Shown: positions 1 through 10,890 of the stretch, piece after piece
Numbering within the stretch: position 1 is the first letter of the stretch
Layout: each line of letters opens with the position of its first letter
Source: Adiantum capillus-veneris
Taxonomy: Eukaryota; Streptophyta; Polypodiopsida; Polypodiales; Pteridaceae
Reading direction: 5' to 3'
Length of the DNA: 64,000 nucleotides
NCBI GenBank assembly: GCA_014529385.2
Contig: CM043963.1
Span: 69,460,912-69,524,911 of the forward strand
The notes under the pieces: model-generated
The model's input: only the letters and a program-made list of their open reading frames with translations
Told to the model about the DNA's origin: nothing
The model's database searches: none
Made by a program: the position numbers and the translations under genes

Positions 1-1344
1 CCCCTTTGTAGAGAAGCCTCTTGATCCCTTTTATTTGCAAGCTTTTTGAAGCTAAGTGTAAACACATGGTACAAAAGCCAATTATTGAAAGCCAAATGCA
101 CACAAAAAACATTAATGACAACCTAAAGCTACGGTCTTGCATACCCGAATTTGCCAAATGGAAAAAACCCAAGGGAAAAAAATGCCTTTGGTTATGCACC
201 TGATGCTCTAATGTAGCAAATTTATGCATACATAACAACCATGAGAGATAAAATTGGCTTCTACATAAGCAAATCTTGCAATTTTTACCATCTCTCATGC
301 ATGATTCAAAAGTGGATTAGTTTCTAGCTCACTTAAAGTATGGAAAAAACGATACAAGAGCTGAAAATAATACATCTTTTGAATGAAATGAAGTGGCTCT
401 CGAAAGCTGAATTTTACAATTTAAAGCTTTTCAAAAAGTTGGCTAACAACTAGCTCAATAAATTTTACAATTTCTAGAGCAATCTTTGAGCTAGAGATGA
501 CTGCAACTTGATGAAATGAAAATGAATGGCTCTTACTAGCCAAAGTATGTACTTGAAAGCTGAAAAAGTTGGCTAAACACTAGCTCAAATGAAAAAAATT
601 GCATTTTTAGACCAAGCTATGAGCTAGCATTACAACTTTAATCCAAACATTTGGAATGGCTCTAATTAGCCAAATTTTGCAATATTTTGCAATGATGACC
701 CCTCGTTGGATCATTGAAATCACACTCCTGCAACACCTTTTCCAAAATAAAGCTCAATTGTTAGTGCTTTTTAGCATATGAATATCCAATACAAGCACTA
801 AAAGAATTCGTGATCAATCTCAAACCCAAAGTTTATAGCTATCCCATGGTCATTCAAGAAAGCCCAATTTTTTTTTGTGTGCTATGCAATGATTTTGCAT
901 TCAAATTAAGCACTAAAAATGTATCAAGCAATGCCAAGTTCAAATTCTAATGTATTCTTCATTCTCAAACTCAAAAGATACTACTCTCCCATGTTCATCC
1001 AAAAAAGCACGATTTTTAGTGTTGTGCATTTAATTCAAGCACTAAAATATACAAGCAATGCCAAGCCCAACTTTCAATGCACACCGTCGATGATCACATC
1101 CAACTAGCACTCATATGGCATGCATAGCAAGGGAAAAAGAGAGCATAAGATGAAGTGAATTGAAGCTCCCTTGAGGCATCAAAACCTGGTTTTGTATCAT
1201 TGGCCACCATCCCTTCAAAAAATCATTGATTAGTGCTATACATTCATATGGTCAACACAACACAAGCACTAAAAATCACGTTCAATCATAACCCCAAAAT
1301 GCTCTCTTTTGAGAGTCACTACAAAATGTAACAAGCAAGGTCAA

Positions 1345-1346
1345 TA

Positions 1347-1379
<33 letters not shown>
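1345..1379. repeat. (TA)n microsatellite
   Basis: Uninterrupted TA dinucleotides seen directly in the sequence. No gene is adjacent. Confidence 0.9.
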
Positions 1380-1382
<3 letters not shown>

Positions 1383-2276
1383 CTCACACTCTCGACCAAG
1401 CATGAATGAATTGAATCTCAACTAAAGCTCGCATGTATGCCAAAATAATTTGTCTTTTAATGCAATAAAGGTTTCAATCATGGTGAGCACTAAAGATGAT
1501 CATCACAATTCCAAACTTGAATGCCATCCCTGCAAATTCCATGCACAATGGAAGGTGACCCAAATTTGATGCTTTAAGCACATTTGTCATACAGGAAAGA
1601 GAAAAGATTATCACGGCATGATCTTTCTATACCCTTTTGACTAGTCAAGGCTCAAGGTTAAGCTTGATTTATGATGAGAGCTCAAGGTGAAAAGAGGGGC
1701 AGGAACTCCCTTTTCATTAGGTCAAAATGGACTTTTGATTGATTTTTTTATTTATTTGTTTCCTTCTATTCTGGCAATTTTTTATGCAGGCGTATGTATC
1801 CCAATAAACAGGCAGGTGCCATAGACTCCAATAGTACATACATCAACGGCTTCCAAAGAGGAGTAATTCTTACAGCGGCCTGCAGCGTATTCCTTAATGT
1901 TGGGAGCTGATGGGACCTCCGTGGTGGCAGCGAACGGGTCGTGTGTGTGTGTGGGTGTTGAGCATCCTTGCAATTAAGGCATTGATGCAGAACATGAGTC
2001 GCGAGGTTCAACGTGAGCAGTTTAGGAACCCGATGAAGTTGGATGGCGGTCAATGCAAGTAGACACCTCTGCGAGTTTGCGTGCAGTTGATAAAGCACTC
2101 CTAGTATGTGGGGTGTCGTTTTGTCGCGAGCGACCGACTAGTTGTGGGGTCACCATGCAGTGCGCCATGAAGTCGGTTCCTCGAGCTGCATTTCAAGTAT
2201 CCAACAGGTTTTGTGTGTGTGTTTGCAGAGGAGTGCGCGTCTCAGCCAAGTTGTGTGGCAGGTTGTGGAGCCGTTG

Positions 2277-2278
<2 letters not shown>

Positions 2279-2351
<73 letters not shown>
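2279..2351. repeat. (AG)n microsatellite
   Basis: About 36 AG units in a row. The apparent Arg-Glu or Ser-Leu reading frames across it are artefacts of the repeat. Confidence 0.95.
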
Positions 2352-2353
<2 letters not shown>

Positions 2354-3561
2354 CGCCAAGGAATGGCATAAAGTTGTTGTGCCATCGCAAGCTCAGGTAG
2401 AGAGAGACCCATTCGCCTGCATTGATCCTCTGTTGCGATTCCCAGGTCCTTCATAAAATGATTTACATAGGCTCCAAATCTTAGATACTTCCAAACAGTA
2501 CTCAAATCCACGAGAGCGAATTAAAAGATATCCTACAAGATACAAAGAGAAAATAATTGTCTTTTTGCAAGTTGTCGCAGGAGGATTAGCTGGAGCTAAA
2601 TCTTCACAGCTATATGCATCACGCCTTGCTCCTCACCAACTCCCGCTTGGCCAAACAACCTCCATGCACAGATTTTCTCGTCGTGATCTTCCTACTTGAA
2701 GGAAAAAAGCATACCCTCTACGATCCCCAATCTAGTCGTCACAATGATAATCTGGTTTCCCATTTTAATGCTTTGGCATAACCCATTACTGCCCATGTAG
2801 GTGACAGACCCCATACATGAAAATAAAGAGGGGTTAAAGCTTGTACAATGTGCTCCTCCCCTCCTGCAAATATTGCTAATTCCCTGCTTTTCCTCCCACA
2901 TTGCATCCTGAAACAGGGGCATCCACAGCATGACGTGATCTCTATGTGTGAAGTTTCAGTCATTTTGCAGCACCATGCCGAGATGGTGAACTTGAAATCC
3001 TGTTTGCAGGCCATCTTCAAGCCGTAAAATTTTGAAATGCAATGTTGGCCAGCAGGGTTATACGTGAACATCTTTCGTTGCGCAGCTTGGCCAGAGCGAC
3101 AATCAAAGCCAGCATGTGGACAAAGTTATACAGGTGGAGTAGGGTTGTGTGTGTGTGAGAGCTGATACGGTGACTGTTTACTGCAGCAGGTGGTTTTGAT
3201 GCAGAGGCAAGAATGAGAGCTTGGATTAGTGTGGGTAGGCAAGGCAGGTGTAAGCATATCGGCGCACCAATATAGCAGGCCCGCATGGTCGTCTGTTGTG
3301 TGTGTGTGTGGGAGATCTTGAAGCCATGGCAAGCGAACTCATCAGGCTGTAGCAAGACTCCGAAGGCAGTCGTTCACTGCATTAAGGTGCAGACAAAGTT
3401 TTTTTGCACAGCTTGAGCAAGTGGCAATGTTGAAAACCAACAAGGCCGCAACAGCAATATTCCAGGGCCAGCAAGGATTTGTGCTTGTGCTGAAAATAGT
3501 GAGGTCAATACAACATTCTCAGTAGGTGTGCTACTACCAAAATATGGTAGCGAAAATCAAG

Positions 3562-3665
3562 GGTGTGTGTGTGTGTGTGTGTGTGTTTGTGAAGATTCTC
3601 GGGGCAGGAGGCGTAAGTGTGTGTGGACAAAGCCAGCGTGCATCCTGGCAGTCAGGAGTTCAGGG

Positions 3666-3735
<70 letters not shown>
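3562..3735. repeat. Compound (GT)n microsatellites
   Basis: A TG tract at 3562-3586 and a longer one at 3667-3735 sit in a 2-kb zone (about 1933-3900) that contains many more short TG tracts separated by 50-150 bp of mixed sequence. The local GT richness on one strand suggests an old degenerate TG-rich minisatellite. Confidence 0.9.
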
Positions 3736-3736
<1 letters not shown>

Positions 3737-5719
3737 AAAAACGCCAAGCCTCAGGCACGTGGATGCGTGTGTGTGAGTGAGTGGCGCCAAATCTGCCAGG
3801 CTGGGAAAAATTGTGTGTGTGAGAGTGGGGTTATTATGCTAGCGCCAAAACTAGCCCATGTATGCTCTTCGATATGTTTCCTTAAAATTGGTGTGTGTGA
3901 GGCATTTGTATAGCATTTTGTTTTAAATTAAAAGCTCACTTAGAGAGCATTCTCACCATTTCTTTGAGCTCAAGTAACATGTTTCAATGATCCCTTGAAA
4001 ATAATTCTCGTAATCCCTTTGGAGTCTCACTACATAGCCCCTATGCTCATGATCTTTTTAGAGCTAACACCTACCAACACATGTTGGTTCTTATTCTCGA
4101 GTTTTAGGTCCCAATAGTACTCAAAAAAATTTGAAATTTGAGCGCAAACTTATTTCAAGCATAACACACCTATTTCTAGCAATTAAGTGCTAGTCTCACA
4201 TCAAATTGTTCATGACATTTGGTTGAATATTCTTACAAACACTCAAAGTTAGGTTCAATCTTTCAATTGAACTCAAAAATTGGTTGCAACCTCATAAGAA
4301 TATCCACATTTCGGTCTACATTGAGTGTTTATTAGCCATTTGGTATAATGCATAACAAAAGTTCAATCCATTGATTATCAAAATGGGTAAACCATAAGAA
4401 ATTGATGCATCCTATACTCTACGAGGCATAGCAGAGTCACAACATTTTGCACTAATTCTCCCATTTGCAAAAACCATTCCCAATTGGCATCATTGCAATC
4501 ATAAATTGCTCATGTCTAATGTCCCTCATCATCCAAATCAAATCGGATTTGTCACTTGGTTTGTATGGTTACACAAATTTGATTATGGCACTTGAAAATG
4601 CACAATGTTATGAAATTTTTTGCCATTTTCAATCGAATTGGCATTCGCATCACAAAGGCAATGTAGATTAATCATTTTCAATTGGGTATCAATTGAGTCA
4701 TCCAAAGTCAATCAATCAATTACACACCGATCTTTTAGGTCTAATAATCGTCATAATTGGTAATTGCTACCAATTATTCATCCTAATTTGAATACCGAAT
4801 GCCATTGAGTAGGCACACACACCCAAATTTAGGCCATCGATTTGTGCAAAAATTTCATTAAACACTCATTGCATTTCATCAATTGCACACTTGATCACAC
4901 ATACATGAGTATATACATGCTAAATTAACTCAATTTTAATCAAAAATTGATCAAATTTTAACTCAATTTAGCATTGCACACACACAAAAATTAGGTGCAC
5001 AAATCTAATTTTTTGCTCAATTAGAAACGAAATTAGGCCAATTCCTAATGTTTGCACACACAATTTATGCAAAACTACCATTCCACAAGCATCTAGGCAT
5101 CTTATTTGATTACAATTTCATTCCAATTCCATCAAATTAAGCATAAATTCCATCAATTAGACACACACACCTAGCTTTAGCAATGAATTAGCAACTCAAT
5201 GGGATCAACTTAATCAATCAAAAATTGAACGGAGTAGGTCAATCCACTTACAATTGATTGCTTGCTCGCTTAGTCCTTGCTCCTCGCGTAGACACTCCAT
5301 TGCACACACATGTGTGCAACTCCGATTCGGTCCAAAATTGACCAAAATCAACACTCAATCACATGATTAGGCATAGATTAGATCAATTAAGAGTGATGAT
5401 CCTCCTCAATTAAGGGGATTTAGCATACATTCCAAATCAAAATTAGTGGTTAGGTTGGCAAATTTAGCATGAAATTAGCATGGAATTAGTACAATTAGCA
5501 CGAAATTAGCATGAATGGGATGCAAAATTAGTGAAGGTTAGTGAAAAATTAGCAAAATTAAAAGAGAATTTAGGGGGTTTTGGGGTGAAATGACTCTGTA
5601 CACATCTAAATAAACCTAATTACACTACACACAAATTAAATCCTACCTAATTATAAGAAATCGGTAATCAAATTACTCTTATCTTTTGCAACCTCAACTC
5701 CACTAGCGTAGGCAACCTA

Positions 5720-5737
5720 TCCCCGGCAGCGGCGCCA
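5720..5737 (-). other. Primer-binding site of a minus-strand LTR retrotransposon
   Basis: Read on the minus strand the site is TGGCGCCGCTGCCGGGGA, close to the TGGCGCCGTTGCCGGGGA type used by plant Tat/Athila Ty3/Gypsy elements, which I recall as complementary to the tRNA-Asp 3' end. It lies one base from a sequence ending CCGTCCAACA, a good LTR terminus. The assignment rests on that motif plus the LTR-like end. Confidence 0.6.
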
Positions 5738-5738
5738 A

Positions 5739-6650
5739 TGTTGGACGGATACGTCGCGACGGACGTCAGCATAGCGAGAACTCACCTAACATATAATGTC
5801 AACTGAGGACGGATCTCGACCCGTAGGCGCGTGGAAGCAAGCATAGGGTGTCAATCTACACTCGACCGACTCCTGACTAATTCCTACAGAGGTCTCTACC
5901 CAATGTCTAAGCTATAGCCTTCAAGAGTGCTTAAGAAGAGATTTCCTACAACGCTTACAAGAGCCAAACACCCATCAAACAGTCTCGAAACACCACAGGA
6001 CTTGAAGGAGACCCTACTAACACCAATAGGTCGCTCTCCCTAAGGTCCACGAACCAAAATCTCAACCCAAAACACCCGGTGCAAAATCGTGTAAGATGTC
6101 TCGTCGAAATTGGCAGGTCGTCGTTTCCGAAAACTAAAGTGCCTAATGTGTAGCTCTACTCAATGCGAACGCGTGGATATGCTGAAATGCAGAAACGGAC
6201 AACGTATGCTCACCGAATCACCAAATGAAGCTTGTAGATGGAGATCGCAAAACCGGACCGTACGCACGCAATGTAGATATTGGCGCGTAGCTCTCGTCGG
6301 GGGCAACACGCTACACTTCTCCGCACTCGATTTCGACCACTGGTACAGGCGTAGCATCAAGAAGAAGCTCTTACTCTCTCTCGTACACAGTATGCTCACT
6401 CACATACAGTAGATCAGATTATTAGAAGTTCCCTTACAAAGCTTTAGGTTTTGGCTTATATACTAAGCCTTAGAAAACCTCATGTCCGACAAAATGACCT
6501 TATTTGTCCCTAGGCTTCTATAGAGCTTAATTACAAAACCGTGAGCTGGCTTTGCTCATCCAACAAGCATTTGTGACCAAAATACAATTGCCGACTTAAA
6601 ATATGAAGTTCTCGTAAACATTACACAAGTGGCCGTAATGGCTCAAAATG
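5739..6650 (-). repeat. Probable 5' LTR (minus strand), outer boundary unknown
   Basis: The LTR begins on this side with TGTTGGACGG, which on the minus strand is the CA-ending terminus next to the primer site. A TATATAAG box on the minus strand (6455-6462) could be its promoter. I cannot find the outer TG end, so 6650 is only a minimal estimate. No target duplication can be assessed. Confidence 0.45.
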
Positions 6651-7254
6651 ATAGTAAAGGGATATTCGATGATGTCCATGAGCTTGTATCTTCACATTAC
6701 AACATCCATCTTCATCTTCATCACTTCATCAGCATCTTCATTTGGAATCTTTAGAGAATATTTGAGGAATCTTTGTGGAAGCGTTGTTGAAAGGTTGACC
6801 TGTCAACACGAGCACAACCCTCTGACGAGCATAGAGCAAGGCAAACGAAACCTTGCACTGAGACCGAAGCCGAACCACACAAAAGGCAAGATCAATCATT
6901 CACTCGATCACTACGATTCTAAGGATTGTGTGTTTGTGGCCTATGTGGTATGCACACACAAAACAAGAACACGAGTTGCTCAGTGAAGCTCAGCTCACCC
7001 TACTATGTAGGCCTGTGATGCCATCACTCTGAGTTTTCCTAGTTTTGAATCTGTATCCTAATCAGCTTCTTCAAAGGTAATAATAGATTGCCTCTTTTCA
7101 TTCGCATCACTTGTAATGGATTTGTACTTGTCACATGTTGCCCTTGGCACTAAGTAACACCTATATTTAATGCGAGGGAGAGTAATGGGATCGACTGTTA
7201 GGGTTGGAGGGCAGGATCTAGAGGCGCACTAAACCTAGCCAGTGAGAAAAAAGA
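6651..7254. other. Unassigned sequence
   Basis: A 112-codon open frame at 6648-6986 shows no recognisable motif and mixed composition. I would not call it a gene. The rest may be the outer part of the LTR that ends at 5739. Confidence 0.3.
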
Positions 7255-7336
7255 GGCACATCGTCGAGATTTGAACCCGTGGACCTTGCGGTCCACATTT
7301 AGGGCCACATAGGCTAACCACCTCAACCACGTGCAC
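7255..7336 (-). repeat. tRNA-like sequence (class II type) or SINE head
   Basis: On the minus strand there is an A-box-like segment, TGGTTGAGGTGGTTAGC (7313-7329), a perfect 7-bp stem GTGGACC/GGTCCAC with a GCAA loop resembling a long variable arm (7279-7296), and a B-box-like GGGTTCAAATC (7268-7278). A T6 run follows at once, as after a Pol III gene. The acceptor stem does not pair well, so this is not a functional tRNA gene. It is best read as a tRNA(Leu/Ser)-type pseudogene or SINE head. Confidence 0.5.
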
Positions 7337-7458
7337 ATTGTGTATCCCAAACCATTTTTAGAATGTAATACTGTGAGTTGATATGCATTGCCCATGTTGT
7401 CTAGGTTTAGTGCGTGTCCAAAATTAGTTTGAGCAGTCCAAGTTTAGTGCGTGTCCAG

Positions 7459-8390
7459 CATTAGGAGATTTCAGAAGTCATTTGGAGGGCCTTCTAAGAA
7501 ATTCTATTTCTCTCTCTAGAAAATGTTCTTAAAATATACTTGCACTTGTTGCGTATGTCCAAAAGAACAACTGAACACTCTGAAAAGTGAACTAACTTTT
7601 CAAAAATCCTTGAAAACGGTCACTTTTTCATTCAATGCGTGTGTCGTTTTCATAAAGTACACTACACTCATTCAATATAGCTTTCGTCATCATTGAAATT
7701 AAAAAAATCACAAAATTATGAGTTGGTGTTAGAATGTAAAGGTTTTGATACCGTCAATGCGTCCAAAGTGACCAATAACTTAAAAAATGTCTATCTACTT
7801 GTCTCAATCTGACAGCCAGAGAGGGAGAAATTGTCAAAATACCCCTAAAAAGGAGATTTTGCCTCACGAGGCGCGGGGGGCCATCTGGAAAATTCCAAAT
7901 GGCCCTCTGTGCGTCGTGAGGCAAAAAATAAAAAAGTCGGATCACGGTGTGTAGAGGGTCATTTAGAATTCTCTAGACCGTCCCTTGCGCGCCATGATCC
8001 AAAATCCCATTTTTAGGGATTTTTTTGCGATTTTTCCCTCTCAGGGTGTCAGATTGGGGTAAGTAGATAGGCATTTTTTAGATTTTTCGACGTATCGAAC
8101 GCATTGGCAATGTCGAAATCTTCAAGTTCCAACACCAATTGATAGTATTGTAGTTTTTTTTAATTTCAATGATGACGAAAGCCATATTAACTGAGCGTCG
8201 TCTACCTCATGAAAAAGATATTCGCATTGAATGATAGGGCGCCCATTTTCAAGGACCCCTAACACCATTTTTTTATTTTTTTTAATATCAATCTATTTTT
8301 CTACGTACGTAAGATCTTCTTTCATTGGAGAAGCGTTTTTTCCTCTCTCTTCTAAAAGACCCTCCAAAAGACCTCTGAAATCTCTTAATG
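7459..8390. mobile_element. Foldback element (MITE) with about 400-bp inverted arms
   Basis: The left arm (about 7459-7855) and right arm (about 8000-8390) are imperfect reverse complements. Shared blocks include AGATTTCAGARGTC, TGGAGGG, TCATTCAATGCG and the long run around GCTTTCGTCATCATTGAAAT. No coding capacity is visible. The centre contains two further hairpins. I found no clear target-site duplication, so the exact ends and superfamily stay open. Long arms would fit a Mutator-like or foldback origin. Confidence 0.7.
7857..7926. other. Strong central hairpin inside the foldback element
   Basis: The arms begin TTTTGCCTCACGA and end TCGTGAGGCAAAA. Of 34 paired positions, 29 are Watson-Crick and three more would be G-U pairs in RNA. 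A second, weaker hairpin, opening GGATCAC and closing GTGATCC-like, lies at 7939-8000. Confidence 0.75.
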
Positions 8391-8443
8391 GTTTAGTTTT
8401 GAAGCAAACTTCTGCAGTTGCAATCTTTTCGGTTTTTGTGCAT

Positions 8444-8473
8444 GGGTCAAAGCATGGTTTGGTGGTACAAAAA
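8444..8473 (+). repeat. Left terminal inverted repeat of the 10.56-kb transposon
   Basis: It starts GGGTCAAAGCATGGTTTGG, preceded by GCAT. It matches the reverse complement of 18974-19003 at 29 of 30 positions. Confidence 0.8.
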
Positions 8474-8679
8474 GTAGTGTCCTTGACACAACATATGCTT
8501 GATGATTCTTGTGTGTAAAAACCATGGGCATTTCTTTGGAATTGGGGAGGGCAAATAAACTTCTTTTTTAAGTGGACGTTTTTTTAACTTTAGAAGCATG
8601 CAATCCTAAGAAGAGGTGGGGGTAACGGCGGGGCCGGGGGGTGGGGTTACGGTTGGGAGCTTTCACTCCAGTACCTCTC

Positions 8680-8810
8680 TCTCTCTCCCTCCCTCCCTCC
8701 CTCGCACGTCCCTCTCCCTGTGTGTCTCTCTCAGTTTTGAACCTTCTCGCCTTCCTTGTCGCCTCCATAGCCACCAAGGTGCTGTGTTCACTCTCTCTCT
8801 CTCTCAAATC
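8680..8810. repeat. CT-rich low-complexity tract between left terminus and transposase
   Basis: CT and CCCT runs lie downstream of a G-rich block (8614-8655). This is the putative promoter/5' leader zone of the transposase gene, and pyrimidine-rich leaders are common in plants. No TATA box is evident. Confidence 0.6.
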
Positions 8811-9179
8811 AAGGTCCCTCATTCAGAAAGTGAAGTTTTTGTAAAGAGAAGCTCTTTGGCAATGATTCTGAACAATAGTACAAACTCACAATCAGTAAAC
8901 TAATCCAGAATGGCTAGTATCTTGGGGATTCATCGAAGGAATATAGCTGCAGCAAGCTCACGGCTAGAGAATAAAGATGAAGATGAAGTGTTTCCATTCA
9001 GTGCTTGTGAGAGACAATTTCCATGAGGAACCGTTATTACCAATGAAACAAGAGATTTGGTATATTCCTTTTGGACATCAGAGAGCAGAGTTTCACCCAA
9101 CAAGAAAGACATATGCAAGATGAGAATTTGAAGGAAAAGTGTCGTCAAACATCCTATACATCTACTCGACGAATCTCAG

Positions 9180-10890
9180 GTACCAACAACTTCTAGTAAT
9201 TGTTCATCTCGTTTGGTGCTTCTTAAGGCTTATTTGGTCCAGACAGTACCAAATTTGGTAGTCTGCTGTACGGTAGAGGGTGTTTATAGTACCAAAGAAT
9301 ATCTATAAAGTACCAAATCCTAGCTATCGACTGCCAAAGCCTATCCATAGAGTTTAAAACCCTCTCTATAGAGTACCAAAACCTAATTATCCAGTACCAA
9401 TGCTTATGTATAGATAACTAAAAGTCTATTTACAGAGTACCAAACTTAACAGATACCACCAAAGACTCTCTGTAGAGTAACAAATCCTATCACTATAGGA
9501 CCAGGATCTATTTACAGGGTACCCCACACTTCTGATAGTACGAAAGCCTATATGTAGAGCACCAAATCATGTCTATTGAGTACCAAAGGCTATCTATGGA
9601 GTACCAAAGCACATCTGTAGAGTACCAAATCTGGTGTATCTAGTACCAAAGCATATGTATGGAGTACCAAAGCAGATCTGTAGAGTACCAAATCCAGTAT
9701 ATCGAGTACAAAATCCTAGCTATCGAGTGCTAAAGCCTATCCATAGAGTTTTAAACCCTCTCGATAGAGTACCAATACCTATTTATCCAGTACCAATGCC
9801 TATACATGTATAGAGAACCAAAAACTATTTACACAGTACCAAACTCATCGGATACCACCAAAGACTATCTGTAGAGTACCAAATATTCTCTGTAGAGTAC
9901 CAAATACTATCTGTAGAGTACCAAATCCTATCTGTAGATTACCAAAGCCTATCACTATAGGACCAAAGTCTATTTACAAGGTACCCCACACTTCTGATAG
10001 TACCAAAGCCTATATGTAGAGTACCAAATACTGTCTATCGAGTACCAAAGGCTATCATATGTAGGGTACCAAATCCGATATATCGAGTACCAAAGCCTAT
10101 CTATGGAGTACCAACTCAGATCTGTAGAGTACCAAATCTGGTATATCGAGTACAAAATCCTAGCGATCGAGTGCCAAAGCCTATCCATAGAGTTTCAAAT
10201 CCTCTCGACAGAGTACCAAAACATATTTATCCAGTACCAATGCCTATGTATAGAGAACCAAAGTCTATTTACAGAGTACCAAACTCATCGGATACCACCA
10301 AAGACTATCTGTAGAGTATCAAATCCGCTCTGAAGAGTACCATATCCTATCTGTAGAGTACCAAAACCTACCACTATAGGACCAAAGTCTGTTTACAAGG
10401 TACCCCACACTTTTGATAGTACCAAAGCCTATATGTAGAGTACCAAACTCATCGGATACCACCAAAGACTATCTGTAGAGTACCAAATCCTCTCTGAAGA
10501 GTACCAAATCCTATCTGTAGAGTACCAAAGCCTACCACTATAGGACCAAAGTATATTTACAGGGTACCCCACACTTCTGATAGTACCAAAGCCTATATGT
10601 AGAGTACGAAATAATATCTATAGAGTACCAAAGCCTATCGGCAGTACCAAATCTACGATACCATATTTGGAACTTTTTGGTACTGTTGAACTTGGGTGCA
10701 CGTCTGTCCACTATGACAGTACCAAATTTGGTACTTTTGGGTACTGTTGAACTTGGGTGCACGTCTGTCCACTATTATAGTACTATATTTGGAACTGTCG
10801 AAAGCCAGTTTTGGCACTACTACAGTAGTGAAATTTTACCAGTACCATGATGTTGGTTTTTTTCTGAATCGTTTTGTTTTTGTGCCATAG
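9180..10890 (+). other. Transposase intron, largely satellite-filled
   Basis: The donor is CAG|GTACCA and the acceptor TGCCATAG|G with a T-rich tract. Protein continuity across the junction (DESQ|VELYQRF) and equal phase support the call. Almost the whole 1.7 kb is tandem repeat. Confidence 0.75.
9246..10640 (+). repeat. TACCAAA satellite with higher-order structure
   Basis: Short units of about 20-24 bp of the type GAGTACCAAAKCCTATC are repeated dozens of times. A longer phrase starting GTACCCCACACTT recurs at 9529, 9981, 10400 and 10564, which shows a higher-order arrangement (spacings 452, 419 and 164). A 16-bp perfect palindrome, GTACCAAATTTGGTAC, appears in related units downstream. Open frames here are repeat artefacts. 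Confidence 0.9.

Larger units (their letters stand above)
1..5719. other. Decayed AT-rich sequence without a recognisable gene
   Basis: I find no protein domain on either strand here. The first 1.5 kb repeatedly contains the phrase GCACTAAAA, and 1.9-3.9 kb is GT-rich with many short TG tracts. Because a minus-strand primer-binding site lies at the right edge, this stretch is plausibly the decayed interior of a minus-strand LTR retrotransposon whose other LTR is outside the window. That reading is inference from one site only. Confidence 0.3.

Noticed and set aside
2053-2511. Open frames rich in Arg-Glu or Ser-Leu
   Set aside because: They are translations of the AG microsatellite. The same applies at 3526-3913, 30903-31316, 34427-34693, 43412-43767, 59111-59605 and 60849-61190.
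10103-10762. Open frames with repeated Tyr-Gln/Ile-Trp-Tyr patterns
   Set aside because: They read through the TACCAAA satellite inside the transposase intron; no family resemblance.
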